Source of the DNA: Leisingera methylohalidivorans DSM 14336
GTDB lineage: Bacteria > Pseudomonadota > Alphaproteobacteria > Rhodobacterales > Rhodobacteraceae
Direction: 5' to 3'
NCBI RefSeq assembly: GCF_000511355.1
Contig: NC_023135.1
Span: forward strand, 2,010,371-2,074,370
DNA: 64,000 nucleotides
The notes under the pieces were generated by a model that ran no database searches, had not been told where the DNA came from, and saw nothing but the letters and a program-made list of their open reading frames with translations. The position numbers and the translations under genes were made by a program. Positions 8,447 through 17,928 of the stretch are shown here, piece by piece. Position 1 is the first letter of the stretch; each line of letters begins with the position of its first letter.

Positions 8447-11425
8447 TCAGCTGCCCACCGACCACCAGCCGCGGCGTTTCGGTTTGGCCGGCGCTTCAGG
8501 TTCCGGGTCAGCAGCAGCTACCGCCATCGCAGGTTCCTTCTTCTTCTCCTCTTTCGAAGGCGCCGGTTCCGGCTGTGCGGCCTCTTCTGCAGCAGGCTGT
8601 TCCGCCGACGCCTCGCCAGCTGCGTCCGGTGCTGTTTCTACAGGCTCTTCCGCCGGTGCAACGTCGGCTTCAGCAGCCGCCGGTTCTGCCGGCGTAGCGT
8701 CACCTTCAGCAGGGGCGAGCTCTGCAGGAGCGGCACCTTCGGCTTCAGCAACGCTGTCCGCGGCAGGTTCAGCATCCGCGGCAGCAGCGGCTGATGCGCT
8801 TTCTGCGGCGTCTTCAGCCGGCGCTTGCGCAACGGACTCCGCTGCAGGGGCGTTTTCTGCTTCAGCTTCAGCCGCGGCCGGAGCGTCCTGCGCAGCGGCT
8901 TCGGCAGTCTCCGCAGCGGCGGGTGTCTCTTCCGCGGTCTCTGCCTCGGCCGGTTTGGCCTTCGGCTTGCGCGACCGGGTACGGGTGCGGCTGCGGGAAG
9001 GTTTCTTTTCCTTCACCTCTTCAGCGGCAGCGCCTTCTCCTTCGGCGGCAGTTTCTGCAGGCTCAGCAGCTTCATCCTGCTGCTGCAGCTCATCAGAGGC
9101 CTCATCGCCGTTATCGTCAGCCTGGCCTTGCTCGCCATTGCCTGATTTCCGGCGGCGGCGGCGGCGGCGCTTGCGCTTGGGCTTATCGTCCTGCGCAGCA
9201 TCGTCGGCGGTGCTTGCGGCCTCCTCCACGGCTGCCGGCGCTTCTTCCTCATCCTGGCTGGCTTCTTCGGCGTCCACCTGGTCCATGATCGAGGTGTCAA
9301 CCGATACCACCGGAGCAGTTGCCACAGGCACCACCCGCGAAGCGGTTTTGAATTTCTCCAGCACAAAATCCGGGCTGACCAGATGCGGGTCGCCCTCGAT
9401 CCGCACAGACAGGCCGTAACGCGCCTCGATCTGGGCAATATGCTCGCGTTTCTGGTTCATCAGGAAGTTGGCGATGGAAACCGGGCAGCGCACCAGCACT
9501 TCGCGGGAGCGGCGGCGGGTGCCCTCTTCCTCGATCTGGCGCAGGATCGACAGCGCCATCGAGTCGTCCGAGCGGATCAGACCGGTGCCGTGGCAATGCG
9601 GGCACGGCGCGGTGGTCGCTTCGATCATCCCGGGGCGCAGGCGCTGACGCGACATTTCCATCAGACCGAAACCCGAGATCCGGCCCACTTGAATGCGCGC
9701 ACGGTCGGTCTTCAGCTTGTCCTTCATGCGCTTTTCGACGGCGGCGTTGTTCTTGCGCTCGTCCATGTCGATGAAATCGATCACGATCAGACCGGCGAGG
9801 TCGCGCAGACGCAGCTGACGGGCAACTTCTTCAGCCGCCTCCAGGTTGGTGTTGAGCGCAGTTTCCTCAATCGAGCCCTGTTTGGTGGCCCGGCCGGAGT
9901 TCACGTCGATCGCCACCAGCGCCTCGGTCACGCCGATTACGATGTAGCCGCCGGATTTCAGCTGCACGGTCGGGTTGAACATCCCGGCCAGGTAGCTTTC
10001 CACCTGGAAACGGGCAAACAGCGGCAGCCCTTCCTGGTAGTTTTTCACGTTCTTGGCATGGGACGGCATGATCATTTTCATGAAGTCCTTGGCGATGCGG
10101 TAGCCGCGCTCGCCCTCGACCAGAACCTCGTCAATCTCGCGGCTGTAAAGGTCGCGGATCGAACGTTTGATCAGGTCGCCTTCTTCGTAGATCTTGGCCG
10201 GCGCGATGGACTTCAGCGTCAGTTCGCGGATCTGTTCCCACATCCGCTGCAGGTATTCATAGTCGCGCTTGATCTCGGATTTGGTGCGTTTGGCGCCGGC
10301 GGTGCGCACGATCAGGCCCGCACCGGTCGGCACGTCCAGTTCGGTCGCGATATCTTTCAGCTTTTTACGGTCGGCAGCGTTGGTGATCTTGCGGGAGATC
10401 CCGCCGCCGCGGGCGGTGTTGGGCATCAGCACGCAGTAACGGCCGGCAAGCGACAGATAGGTGGTCAGCGCAGCGCCCTTGTTGCCGCGTTCTTCCTTGA
10501 CGACCTGCACCAGCAGGACCTGGCGGACTTTGATGACTTCCTGGATTTTATAACGGCGCGGGCGCGGCTTGCGCGGCGGACGGATGTCTTCGCTGTCGTC
10601 CTCATCCGCGACGGATTCGATGCTGTCATCTTTGGAGGTCGCGTCGGCACGGCCGGTTTCGCCAGCGTCTTCGTCGCTCTCATCGCCGTCCGCGCTATCG
10701 GCCTTGGCTGCAGCGGCTTCTGCATCATCCTCAGCGGTTTCCAAAGCTGGTTCAGCCTCGGCTGCCGCTTCTGCAGGGGCTTCCTCGCCAGCAGTCTCAG
10801 CGGTGTCGGCGGACACTTCGGCTTCGGCTGCTTCGGGAGCAGAGGCATCGCTGTCTTCCGGCTCTTCAACCGGTGTTTCCGCGACATGGTCCACCGGCGA
10901 CGACCCTTCCGGCACTTCTGCCAGATCATCCGCAACCTCAGCGCTGTCGCTCAGATCAATGGTCTCCATTCCGGCGATTTCGGCGGTCTTCTCCTCAGAG
11001 GCCTCAACCTCCTTGGTTTCCACCGCATCATCAGAAGAGGTCTTGGCAGCCTTAGCCGCGGATTTGGAACGGCGCGACCGCTTGGGCTTGGCCGGCTTTT
11101 CGTCTTCCTCGTCGTCGCGGGCGCGCATCGCCTCTGCATAGGCACGCTCTTCCTCCATCAGCGCCTCACGGTCGGCGACGGGGATCTGGTAATAATCCGG
11201 ATGGATTTCGGAGAACGCCAGGAATCCATGACGGTTGCCGCCATAGTCCACAAAAGCCGCCTGCAGCGACGGCTCGACCCGGGTTACTTTTGCGAGGTAA
11301 ATGTTGCCAGCAAGCTGGCGTTTGTTTTCGGATTCAAAGTCGAATTCCTCAACCTTGTTTCCATCCACAACCACAACACGGGTCTCTTCCGCGTGGGTGG
11401 CGTCGATAAGCATCTTCTTTGCCAT
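8447..11425 (-). CDS. rne: Ribonuclease E
   Basis: Essential endoribonuclease and scaffold of the RNA degradosome (992 residues). Start at MAKKMLIDATHAEETRVVV. The N-terminal S1 domain (about 1-90 plus 320-370) is split by a roughly 220-residue Ala/Glu/Asp-rich insertion. The catalytic core has VAIDVNSGRAT and LIVIDFIDMDERKN carrying the two metal-binding Asp residues, and the Zn-link CPHCHGTG needed for tetramer assembly. The C-terminal half is low-complexity, with an Arg-rich stretch (KRKRRRRRRRKSG) that should bind RNA and long Ala/Glu/Pro tracts. The first in-frame ATG five codons upstream lacks family similarity. Family members autoregulate through their leader, and here the leader is long and structured. 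Confidence 0.96.
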   Translation of the reverse strand: MAKKMLIDATHAEETRVVVVDGNKVEEFDFESENKRQLAGNIYLAKVTRVEPSLQAAFVDYGGNRHGFLAFSEIHPDYYQIPVADREALMEEERAYAEAMRARDDEEDEKPAKPKRSRRSKSAAKAAKTSSDDAVETKEVEASEEKTAEIAGMETIDLSDSAEVADDLAEVPEGSSPVDHVAETPVEEPEDSDASAPEAAEAEVSADTAETAGEEAPAEAAAEAEPALETAEDDAEAAAAKADSADGDESDEDAGETGRADATSKDDSIESVADEDDSEDIRPPRKPRPRRYKIQEVIKVRQVLLVQVVKEERGNKGAALTTYLSLAGRYCVLMPNTARGGGISRKITNAADRKKLKDIATELDVPTGAGLIVRTAGAKRTKSEIKRDYEYLQRMWEQIRELTLKSIAPAKIYEEGDLIKRSIRDLYSREIDEVLVEGERGYRIAKDFMKMIMPSHAKNVKNYQEGLPLFARFQVESYLAGMFNPTVQLKSGGYIVIGVTEALVAIDVNSGRATKQGSIEETALNTNLEAAEEVARQLRLRDLAGLIVIDFIDMDERKNNAAVEKRMKDKLKTDRARIQVGRISGFGLMEMSRQRLRPGMIEATTAPCPHCHGTGLIRSDDSMALSILRQIEEEGTRRRSREVLVRCPVSIANFLMNQKREHIAQIEARYGLSVRIEGDPHLVSPDFVLEKFKTASRVVPVATAPVVSVDTSIMDQVDAEEASQDEEEAPAAVEEAASTADDAAQDDKPKRKRRRRRRRKSGNGEQGQADDNGDEASDELQQQDEAAEPAETAAEGEGAAAEEVKEKKPSRSRTRTRSRKPKAKPAEAETAEETPAAAETAEAAAQDAPAAAEAEAENAPAAESVAQAPAEDAAESASAAAAADAEPAADSVAEAEGAAPAELAPAEGDATPAEPAAAEADVAPAEEPVETAPDAAGEASAEQPAAEEAAQPEPAPSKEEKKKEPAMAVAAADPEPEAPAKPKRRGWWSVGS

Positions 11426-12013
11426 GGGTCCTTGGTGCACCTGCCCTGTGCGTCCGCAAACCGCCTGGTTCCAGGCGGCCGCGCACGTTTCGGGTGGTGT
11501 CTTGTCAGGGCGATCTGGGACGGCGCGGTGCAGCAGGTGGTCCCGGGATCAATGCCCGGCCTTCCTGCCTCAGTGCTTTTCGCTCTCGCGCGCGTCATCG
11601 CGGTTCTTCTCCGGCAGGCGGGCGCCGCCCGTCCCTGCCACATTATCCCTGTACCGGCTGCAATTCCGGTTCGGGCGCTAAACTGCCCCCTAAAGCTTAA
11701 GGGGCCAATCGGTCTGGCTGCAGTTTTCTCGGATCGTGCCGGACAAAAGCTGGAGCCAGCGAAACTCATCAGAACGGGGGAAGCCATTTGCCGGTTTCCG
11801 GCCCGTTGTGTCAGCATAAGGCCTGTGGATAGGTAATGACAATGGTCATTCGTCACCACAGGACCTGAAAATGAATACAGCCCGCCTTTAACAGGCAAGC
11901 TGTTCATTTCTAGTATTTTTTCAAACCGCCACCGACATTCTACGAGAGTTCCGGTTTGGAAGACGCCTGTTAGGCAGCGCCGTTTTCCGGGCCGGAAAGC
12001 GGCGCTGTTTAAT
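11426..12013 (-). other. Long rne leader/intergenic region with inverted repeats, no gene seen
   Basis: This 588-bp stretch has no convincing reading frame on either strand; the open frames crossing it are extensions antisense to rne. It holds three inverted repeats: 11461-11478 (CCGCCTGG-TT-CCAGGCGG), 11687-11704 (18-nt near-palindrome CCCCTAAAGCTTAAGGGG) and 11835-11850 (AATGAC-AATG-GTCATT). The first lies 36 nt upstream of the rne start codon and would form a hairpin in its leader. The rne promoter probably lies in this region, but I could not place it with confidence. Confidence 0.5.
11461..11478 (-). promoter_or_regulatory. Perfect inverted repeat just upstream of rne
   Basis: Two 8-bp arms (CCGCCTGG / CCAGGCGG) separated by two bases end about 36 nt before the rne start. 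It could be a leader hairpin used in RNase E autoregulation or a protein operator. The repeat is directly visible; the role is inferred. Confidence 0.35.
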
Positions 12014-13351
12014 TCAGGCCAGGTAATCCGACCGCTGCAGGCCGTATTTGGCCATCTTCTCATTCAGGGTCCGGCGCGGCAGGCAAAGCTCATCCATCAC
12101 GCTGGCAATGGATCCTTTGTGGCGGCGCATGGTGTTATCGATCAGCATCCGTTCAAAAGCTTCCACATATTCCTTCAGCGGCTTGCCTTCAGTGGTCATC
12201 ACCGGCTGCATTTCCTCGTGGTCGGACATCAGCAGCGATGCAATGGTGCCAGAGCCGCGGCGTGACTGCAGCACCGCGCGTTCAGCAATGTTGATCAGCT
12301 GGCGCACGTTGCCCGGCCAGGGCGCCTGCAGCAGCTGCGCCGCTTCCTGGGCGCTGACCTGCGGCGCCTCGCAGCCGTATTCCTCAGAGAACTGTTCGCT
12401 GAGACGGGTGAACAGCGTGAGGATGTCCTCGCCGCGCTGGCGCAGCGGCGGCACGGTGATCCGCAGCGCCGCCAGCCGGTAGAACAGATCCGGGCGCAGC
12501 GCGTCTTCGCAGGTCTTGCCGGCCTCCTGCAGGTTGGAAATCGCGATAATGCGGGTTTCCGCAGGCGTGCCCTGCTCGTTGATCACACTCAGCAGCTTGG
12601 CCTGCAAAGTTTCTGACAGTGCGTCGATATCTTCCAGCACCAAAGTACCGCCGCGGGCTTCCTCGACCGCGGGCAGCATGCTGTCTTCCGGCTGCATCGG
12701 GCCGAACAAGCGCTTGGCAAGCGCTTCCTCTTCCAGGGCGGCACAGGAAATCAGCACGAATTTCTTGCCCGCGCGGCTGCCAACTGCGTGCAGCGCATGC
12801 GCCACCAGCGTCTTGCCGGTGCCGGTCTCGCCATCGATCAGCACATGGCCGTCGGCCTGGCCCAGATCCAGGATATCCTCCCGCAGGCGCTCCATCACCG
12901 GGCTTTGGCCGATCAGCTTCTTCATGATCTGGCCGCCATCCGACAGCTCGCGTCGCAGCGCCCGGTTGTCCAGCGTCAGCCGGCGGGCACCAGTGGCGCG
13001 CTTGGCCAGTTCCGACATGCGGTCCGGGTTAAAGGGTTTCTCCAGAAAGTCGAAGGCGCCGACCCGCATCGCCTCAACCGCCATCGGCACATCGCCATGG
13101 CCGGTGATCATGATCACCGGCAGCGCAGAATCGCTGCCCATCAGCTTTTTCAGGAACTGCATCCCGTCCATGCCCGGCATCTTAATGTCGGAAATCACGA
13201 TGCCGGGATAATCCGGACCCAGCACCTTCAGCGCCTCTTCAGCGCTCGAGAACGTCTCGGTGTCGTACCCGGACAACGCCAGCCATTGGCTGATCGACTG
13301 CCGCATATCCTGTTCGTCGTCTACGATCGCGATCTTCATAGCCTGAGCCAT
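12014..13351 (-). CDS. dctD: DctD-like response regulator with AAA+ domain, lacking GAFTGA
   Basis: A 445-residue regulator paired with DctB. The receiver domain (about 5-120) has the acidic pocket VDDEQD and phospho-acceptor Asp55 in IVISDIKMPGMDG. The AAA+ domain has Walker A GETGTGKT (174-181) and the LRPDLFYRL arginine-finger region. The L1 loop that should carry GAFTGA for sigma-54 contact is replaced (LFGPMQPEDSMLPAVEEARGG), and Walker B reads VLED instead of the usual LDE. The C-terminal Fis-type helix-turn-helix (RHKGSIASVMDELCLPRRTL) is DctD-like. It probably controls C4-dicarboxylate uptake, but transport genes are not in the window. Start follows AGGAGTG. Confidence 0.88.
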   Translation of the reverse strand: MAQAMKIAIVDDEQDMRQSISQWLALSGYDTETFSSAEEALKVLGPDYPGIVISDIKMPGMDGMQFLKKLMGSDSALPVIMITGHGDVPMAVEAMRVGAFDFLEKPFNPDRMSELAKRATGARRLTLDNRALRRELSDGGQIMKKLIGQSPVMERLREDILDLGQADGHVLIDGETGTGKTLVAHALHAVGSRAGKKFVLISCAALEEEALAKRLFGPMQPEDSMLPAVEEARGGTLVLEDIDALSETLQAKLLSVINEQGTPAETRIIAISNLQEAGKTCEDALRPDLFYRLAALRITVPPLRQRGEDILTLFTRLSEQFSEEYGCEAPQVSAQEAAQLLQAPWPGNVRQLINIAERAVLQSRRGSGTIASLLMSDHEEMQPVMTTEGKPLKEYVEAFERMLIDNTMRRHKGSIASVMDELCLPRRTLNEKMAKYGLQRSDYLA

Positions 13352-13380
13352 GCGCGTTCACTCCTAATTCAGGGGCTGCC

Positions 13381-14910
13381 CTATTCGGCAGCCTCGATGC
13401 CGTCCACCAGGACCGGCAATTGCATCTCAAAGACCGCACCGCCGTTCTGGCCGTTGCGGGCCGTCAGCCGTCCCCCAAGGTCGTTGACGATCCCCGAGGA
13501 GATGGCAAGCCCCAAACCAACCCCGTCGCCGGGCAGCTTGGTGGTGTAGAACGGTTCGAACAATTCATCGAAGCCGCTGATCCCCACCCCATTGTCGCGC
13601 ACCGACAGCGTCGCCGTCTCACCTGCGGCCAGCAGGATTTCCACCTCAGGGTCCGCCACAGATTTGGTGGCATCCAGCGCGTTGCGCAAGAGGTTGACCA
13701 TGACCTGTTCCAGCCGCATCCGGTCGCCCATCACCATAACAGGTTCTTCGGGCAAAATCCGGGTGATTTTCACATGCCGCTGACGCAGCTGCGGCTCCAT
13801 CATCGACAGGCTGGAGGCCAGTGCATCGCCCACGTTTACTGGGCTGAACGTATCGCCGCCCTTGCGCGCATAGGATTTCAGCTGGCGGGTGATCGCGCCC
13901 ATCCGTTCGATCAGATCATCAATCCGGCCAAAAGAAGCCAGCGCCTCGTCCGGGCGGTTCCGGTTGAGCAGAAGCCGGGCGCCGGCCAAATAGGTTTTCA
14001 TCGCCGCCAGCGGCTGGTTCAGCTCATGGCTGACAGCCGCCGACATTTCACCCAAAGCCGCCAGTTTCGAGCTTTGCGCCAGGCTTTGTTCAGCCACAGC
14101 AAGGGTCTTTTGCATCCGTTCCCGTTCGGCAATTTCCCGCTGCAGGCGCGCATTCAATACGCGAAGCTCTGCCGACTCGCGCTGGAACAAGGCCATACGC
14201 AGCGCGGTTTTCCGGCTCAGCGCGTAAAAGGCCAGCGCCAGCAGGATGGCGAATCCCATAATTTCCAGTGCCAGCACCGCGTTTACCCGCTCGCGCACCG
14301 AGGAATAGGTGGTGAAGGATGCCATCCGCCAGCCCTGGAACGGCACCCGTGTCTCCAGCCGCATCACCGCCTCGCCCTGCAAATAGGCGTCCGGCGGCAG
14401 CGCGGTCCAGTCTGTGGTGGCCCGGATCGCCCGCTGGATGGCGCCTTCGGGCGTCTGCAGGGTCAGCGCATCGACAAAATAAGCGGCATTGCGATGGGTC
14501 TCGCCCAGCCGGTTGCGGTCGGTTGCAGCCACGGTGCGGCCATCCTGAGCCAGCAGCATGATCGAAGCCGCGCCGATTTCGTCAACAAAGGAGATAAGCC
14601 TTTGCGTAGACAGAGAAAAGTCATTGGACTGCAGGGCCGAAATCAAAGTCTGGTCGCGCGCCAGCAGCTGCGGCACAATCGCATGCTGACGCAGCTCGCT
14701 CAGCAGGTTGCCTGAGTACAGCGCCAGCCGCAGCTCGGCCCGGTTGCGGGTGCTTTCAGTAAATCGGTGGGTCAGCGCCCGGTTGGTGGTCCACACGGTG
14801 GCAGCCGCCACCAGCATGAACAGCACAAGCGACAGCCGCGCACGCCAGGAAATCGTGCGCGAGCCGGTCTTCCGCTTGGGTTTGTTCAAATCTGAGTGCG
14901 GGGCGGTCAT
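13381..14910 (-). CDS. dctB: DctB-type sensor histidine kinase for C4-dicarboxylates
   Basis: A 509-residue membrane kinase. It has a first transmembrane helix at about 24-45, a periplasmic double-PAS-like sensor domain to about residue 205, a second helix at about 211-232, a coiled linker, and the HisKA region SAAVSHELNQPLAAMKTYL with His295 as phosphorylation site. The ATPase domain shows N box MVNLLRNALDA, G1 VRDNGVGISG and G2 GVGLGLAIS. It senses succinate, fumarate or malate in related bacteria. The dctD gene starts 30 bp downstream, so they form one operon. Confidence 0.92.
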   Translation of the reverse strand: MTAPHSDLNKPKRKTGSRTISWRARLSLVLFMLVAAATVWTTNRALTHRFTESTRNRAELRLALYSGNLLSELRQHAIVPQLLARDQTLISALQSNDFSLSTQRLISFVDEIGAASIMLLAQDGRTVAATDRNRLGETHRNAAYFVDALTLQTPEGAIQRAIRATTDWTALPPDAYLQGEAVMRLETRVPFQGWRMASFTTYSSVRERVNAVLALEIMGFAILLALAFYALSRKTALRMALFQRESAELRVLNARLQREIAERERMQKTLAVAEQSLAQSSKLAALGEMSAAVSHELNQPLAAMKTYLAGARLLLNRNRPDEALASFGRIDDLIERMGAITRQLKSYARKGGDTFSPVNVGDALASSLSMMEPQLRQRHVKITRILPEEPVMVMGDRMRLEQVMVNLLRNALDATKSVADPEVEILLAAGETATLSVRDNGVGISGFDELFEPFYTTKLPGDGVGLGLAISSGIVNDLGGRLTARNGQNGGAVFEMQLPVLVDGIEAAE

Positions 14911-14946
14911 AAACTATACCTATTGCGGCCGCCCCGCATCCTCAAG

Positions 14947-15615
14947 TCACGCGGCAGTGACCATACCCGCCAATGCGCGGAACACTGCCGCACCATCGGT
15001 GCCGCCATGCCCCTCATCCGCAGCCCGCTCCGGGTGCGGCATCATGCCCAGAACACGGCGGTTTTCCGACAGAATACCGGCGATATCGGCAACCGAACCA
15101 TTGGGGTTATCCGCATAGGTGAAGGCCACCCGGTCCTGATCCTGCAGCGCCCTTACAGTCTCTTCATCGGCAAAATAATTGCCGTCATGATGGGCAATCG
15201 GCACCCCGATCACGTCGCCCGCGCTGTACCCTTGGGTGAAGACACTCTCGGACGTCGCCACCTTCAGGTCCACGGTGCGGCAGATGTATTTCAAACCTGC
15301 GTTGCGCAGCAGCGCCCCCGGCAGCACACCGGTTTCAGTCAGGATCTGGAAGCCGTTGCAGACACCAATCGCGTAGCCGCCGCGGTCGGCGTGATCGATC
15401 ACTGCCTTGCAGATCGGCGATTGCGCCGCGATAGCACCGCAGCGCAGGTAGTCGCCGTAGGAGAAGCCGCCGGGCACGCCGACGATATCAATCCCTTCGG
15501 GCAGTGCGCTGTCCTTGTGCCAGACCATCGACACGTCGAATCCGGCCTGCTCAAACGCCACCGCCAGATCGCGGTCGCAGTTCGAACCCGGGAAGACTAC
15601 TACCGCCGCCTTCAT
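14947..15615 (-). CDS. purQ: Phosphoribosylformylglycinamidine synthase subunit PurQ
   Basis: Glutaminase subunit (222 residues) that supplies ammonia to PurL for step four of purine synthesis. The class I glutamine amidotransferase triad is visible: the nucleophile in [10 protein letters not shown] (Cys86) and the His/Glu pair in [11 protein letters not shown] near the C-terminus. The start [16 protein letters not shown] is typical for the family; an upstream in-frame ATG is not. Its ATG overlaps the purS stop by one base (TGATG), fixing both as one operon. The partner purL is not in the window. Confidence 0.96.
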   Translation of the reverse strand: MKAAVVVFPGSNCDRDLAVAFEQAGFDVSMVWHKDSALPEGIDIVGVPGGFSYGDYLRCGAIAAQSPICKAVIDHADRGGYAIGVCNGFQILTETGVLPGALLRNAGLKYICRTVDLKVATSESVFTQGYSAGDVIGVPIAHHDGNYFADEETVRALQDQDRVAFTYADNPNGSVADIAGILSENRRVLGMMPHPERAADEGHGGTDGAAVFRALAGMVTAA

Positions 15616-15845
15616 CACTGCAGCTCGATGCTGTAGGATTCGATCACGGTGTTGGCCAGCAGCTTTTCGCACATTGCGGTCACGTCAGCCTCGGTTGCGC
15701 CCTCAGCCAGATCCAGATCAATCACCTTGCCCTGACGCACGCCTTCGACCTTGTCAAAGCCCAGGGCCCCCAGTGCGTGGCGCACGGCCTCGCCCTGCGG
15801 ATCCAGAACCCCGTTCTTCAGCATCACATGCACCCGTGCCTTCAT
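15615..15845 (-). CDS. purS: Phosphoribosylformylglycinamidine synthase subunit PurS
   Basis: A 76-residue protein that bridges PurQ and small-type PurL in the FGAM synthase complex of bacteria that lack the single-chain enzyme. The family start [21 protein letters not shown] and the segment [11 protein letters not shown] are clear. It overlaps purQ by one base and lies 107 bp downstream of purC, in the usual order purC-purS-purQ. Confidence 0.96.
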   Translation of the reverse strand: MKARVHVMLKNGVLDPQGEAVRHALGALGFDKVEGVRQGKVIDLDLAEGATEADVTAMCEKLLANTVIESYSIELQ

Positions 15846-15952
15846 CGCATCATCCCTCAGGTTTTCGATGGCGAAGCCCCATCCAGGCTTCTTCTTTGCA
15901 ATATATTCAAGTCCCGCCCGTGCACCGGACGCGACGCATTCTGTTCTGCGGC

Positions 15953-16714
15953 TCAGTTCACCAGCGTCGGCTTGCCCGGCGCCGGCGGGTTGTTCGGCAT
16001 CACGCCCAGACGGCGCGCCACTTCGCTATATGCATCCGTCAGGCTTCCCAGGTCGCGGCGGAACACGTCCTTGTCCAGCTTCTGGCCGGTTTTCACATCC
16101 CAAAGGCGGCAGCTGTCCGGGCTGATCTCGTCCGCGATCACCAGACGCTGGAAGTCGCCTTCGTAAACACGGCCGATCTCGATCTTGAAATCGACCAGGC
16201 GGATGCCGACGGCCAGAAACACGCCGGACAGGAAGTCGTTCACCCGCAGCGCCAGGCTCAGGATGTCGTCCATGTCCTGCTGGCTGGCCCAGCCGAAGGC
16301 AGCGATGTGTTCTTCGGTGACCAGCGGATCGCCCAGGCCATCGTCCTTATAGCAGTATTCCACAATCGGGCGCGGCAGCTGGGTGCCCTCGTCAATGCCC
16401 AGGCGCTTGGAGATCGAGCCTGCAGCATAGTTGCGCACAATCACTTCCAACGGCACGATTTCGCAGCTGCGCACCAGCTGCTCGCGCATGTTCAATCGTT
16501 TCAGGAAATGGGTCGGCACTCCGATTTGCCCCAGGCCCAGCATGAAAAACTCGCTCAGGATGTTGTTCAGAACGCCCTTGCCCTCGATCACGTCGTGCTT
16601 TTCAGCATTAAAGGCGGTGGCGTCGTCTTTGAAGTACTGGACGATGGTACCCGGTTCGGGGCCTTCATACAGTGTCTTGGCCTTGCCTTCGTAGATTTTC
16701 TTGCGACGCGCCAT
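15953..16714 (-). CDS. purC: SAICAR synthetase
   Basis: Phosphoribosylaminoimidazole-succinocarboxamide synthase: ATP-dependent joining of aspartate to CAIR in purine synthesis. The protein is 253 residues, matching the short bacterial form. It begins [18 protein letters not shown], the standard N-terminal ATP-binding motif, and contains [18 protein letters not shown] and [10 protein letters not shown] signatures. It is the first gene of the purC-purS-purQ operon and diverges from the ATPase inhibitor gene across a 238-bp gap. Confidence 0.97.
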   Translation of the reverse strand: MARRKKIYEGKAKTLYEGPEPGTIVQYFKDDATAFNAEKHDVIEGKGVLNNILSEFFMLGLGQIGVPTHFLKRLNMREQLVRSCEIVPLEVIVRNYAAGSISKRLGIDEGTQLPRPIVEYCYKDDGLGDPLVTEEHIAAFGWASQQDMDDILSLALRVNDFLSGVFLAVGIRLVDFKIEIGRVYEGDFQRLVIADEISPDSCRLWDVKTGQKLDKDVFRRDLGSLTDAYSEVARRLGVMPNNPPAPGKPTLVN

Positions 16715-16952
16715 TGGGAGCCTTTCGGGTCAATGCCGGGAATCCGGCCCTGCGATGTGCCGCTCTCATAGTGCAAGGGGGCCTCAGCCGCAAGCTTGCT
16801 GCACGGGCTCGCGCCCCGGCCGCTGCCGGCATCAGAGGCCCGCCCGCCTCGCTGCAGGCACAAAGGCTTTATCAAGAACAGTTTTTCCTTGCCCTCAGCA
16901 ACGATCATGCTCCTATCATTAGACAGGTGCAAACGGTTTATGAGGATCAGTC

Positions 16953-17270
16953 ATGACTACATTTGACGAACGCGAACAGGCGTTTGAGGCCAAATTCGCG
17001 CATGATGAGGAAATGCAGTTCAAAGCCCGTGCGCGGTGCAACAAACTGGTTGGCCTTTGGGCGGCAGAGCTGTTGGGGAAAAGCGGCTCATCTGCCCATG
17101 ATTACGCCCAGTCCGTCGTCTCTGCCGATCTTGTGGAAGCGGGCCATGATGATATCGTGCGTAAACTGGCCGGCGACCTGGGGCCCCGGGCAAGCGAAAA
17201 CCAGATCCGCAGCAAACTGCTGGAAATGATGCCGCGGGCGCAAGAAGAAATTCTGAGCGAAGCCGGCTGA
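16953..17270 (+). CDS. ATP synthase inhibitor subunit zeta (DUF1476)
   Basis: A 105-residue helical protein of the DUF1476 family, identified in Paracoccus as the zeta subunit that blocks reverse rotation of F1Fo-ATPase in alphaproteobacteria. The inhibitory N-terminus (MTTFDEREQAFEAKFAHDEE) and the following four-helix region (RARCNKLVGLWAAELLGKSG) are well conserved. It is not near the atp operon here, which is usual for this gene. The start is preceded by a GAGGATC ribosome site. Confidence 0.9.
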   Translation: MTTFDEREQAFEAKFAHDEEMQFKARARCNKLVGLWAAELLGKSGSSAHDYAQSVVSADLVEAGHDDIVRKLAGDLGPRASENQIRSKLLEMMPRAQEEILSEAG

Positions 17271-17928
17271 TCACCCGGTCCGGCCGCCAGGCCAGCCCGG
17301 TGCCCTCTGACCGTTTCCCGTCGCGGTGCCCGCCGGCATCGCAGTCCTTCTGCTGCCGCTCATGCCGGCCTGCACTGCCCTGTGAATACAGCATGGGGCC
17401 GCAGCAGAAAACAACATAACCCTGGTGGTTAACCCATCCGGAAACTGCTGTCAGCAGACTGGCAGCGCAGGACTTTTTGCGCTGCCCGCCAAGGTTGCCA
17501 CGCTGCATTCAAAACCCACCGCCGCCAAACCGGCTACGCGGGCGATCCCGGCCGGCAGTTTCATTTCTGATCATGGAAATCTGCCTGCAGCTGCTGCAGG
17601 CGCACACCGAACTGCCGCCGTTGCCTGAATTGAGCGCCATTCTGCCTAAGCAGTCCGCAGGCGTCGCTTACGCTGTTTGATCCATTGCCGGGCCTCGCTG
17701 CCGGCTCCATTGCCCTGCTACGCCCCAGGCCGCAGTGCCGCCGCCTGCCACCATAAATACACCGGGCATAGTGCGCGGCTCGCCTGCACGGCCGGCTGGT
17801 GCGGCGCAGGCTTCATAATGAAGATGAAGAAAATGAAATTGCCCTTGCCCGCCCGGCATGACACAGGGGACATAGACCGACTTGCCGCCCTGCCCGTCCT
17901 GGCGGCCTGCTGAAACGGGATTAAACCG
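17271..17928 (+). other. Long intergenic region upstream of bmt, no gene recognised
   Basis: This 658-bp gap has only short, low-quality frames, such as 17677-17913, which has no ribosome site or recognisable domain. A cobalamin or SAM riboswitch was looked for upstream of the homocysteine methyltransferase and not found by eye. Its length leaves room for a long leader or an undetected small RNA, but nothing specific is visible. Confidence 0.4.

Noticed and set aside
11823..11832. DnaA-box-like TGTGGATAG
   Set aside because: A single 8-of-9 match without clustering or an AT-rich region is not evidence of an origin.
9383..11836. 817-codon plus-strand reading frame opposite rne
   Set aside because: It is exactly antisense to the well-supported RNase E gene. 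Long antisense frames are expected in GC-rich, Ala/Glu-rich coding DNA, and the translation has no recognisable domain.
13420..14715. 431-codon plus-strand frame opposite dctB
   Set aside because: Antisense to a clear histidine kinase gene, with unnatural composition.
17677..17928. Riboswitch (cobalamin, SAM or SAH type) or leader peptide before bmt
   Set aside because: No B12-box or SAM/SAH core could be recognised by eye, and the 78-codon frame there has no ribosome site or protein-like composition.
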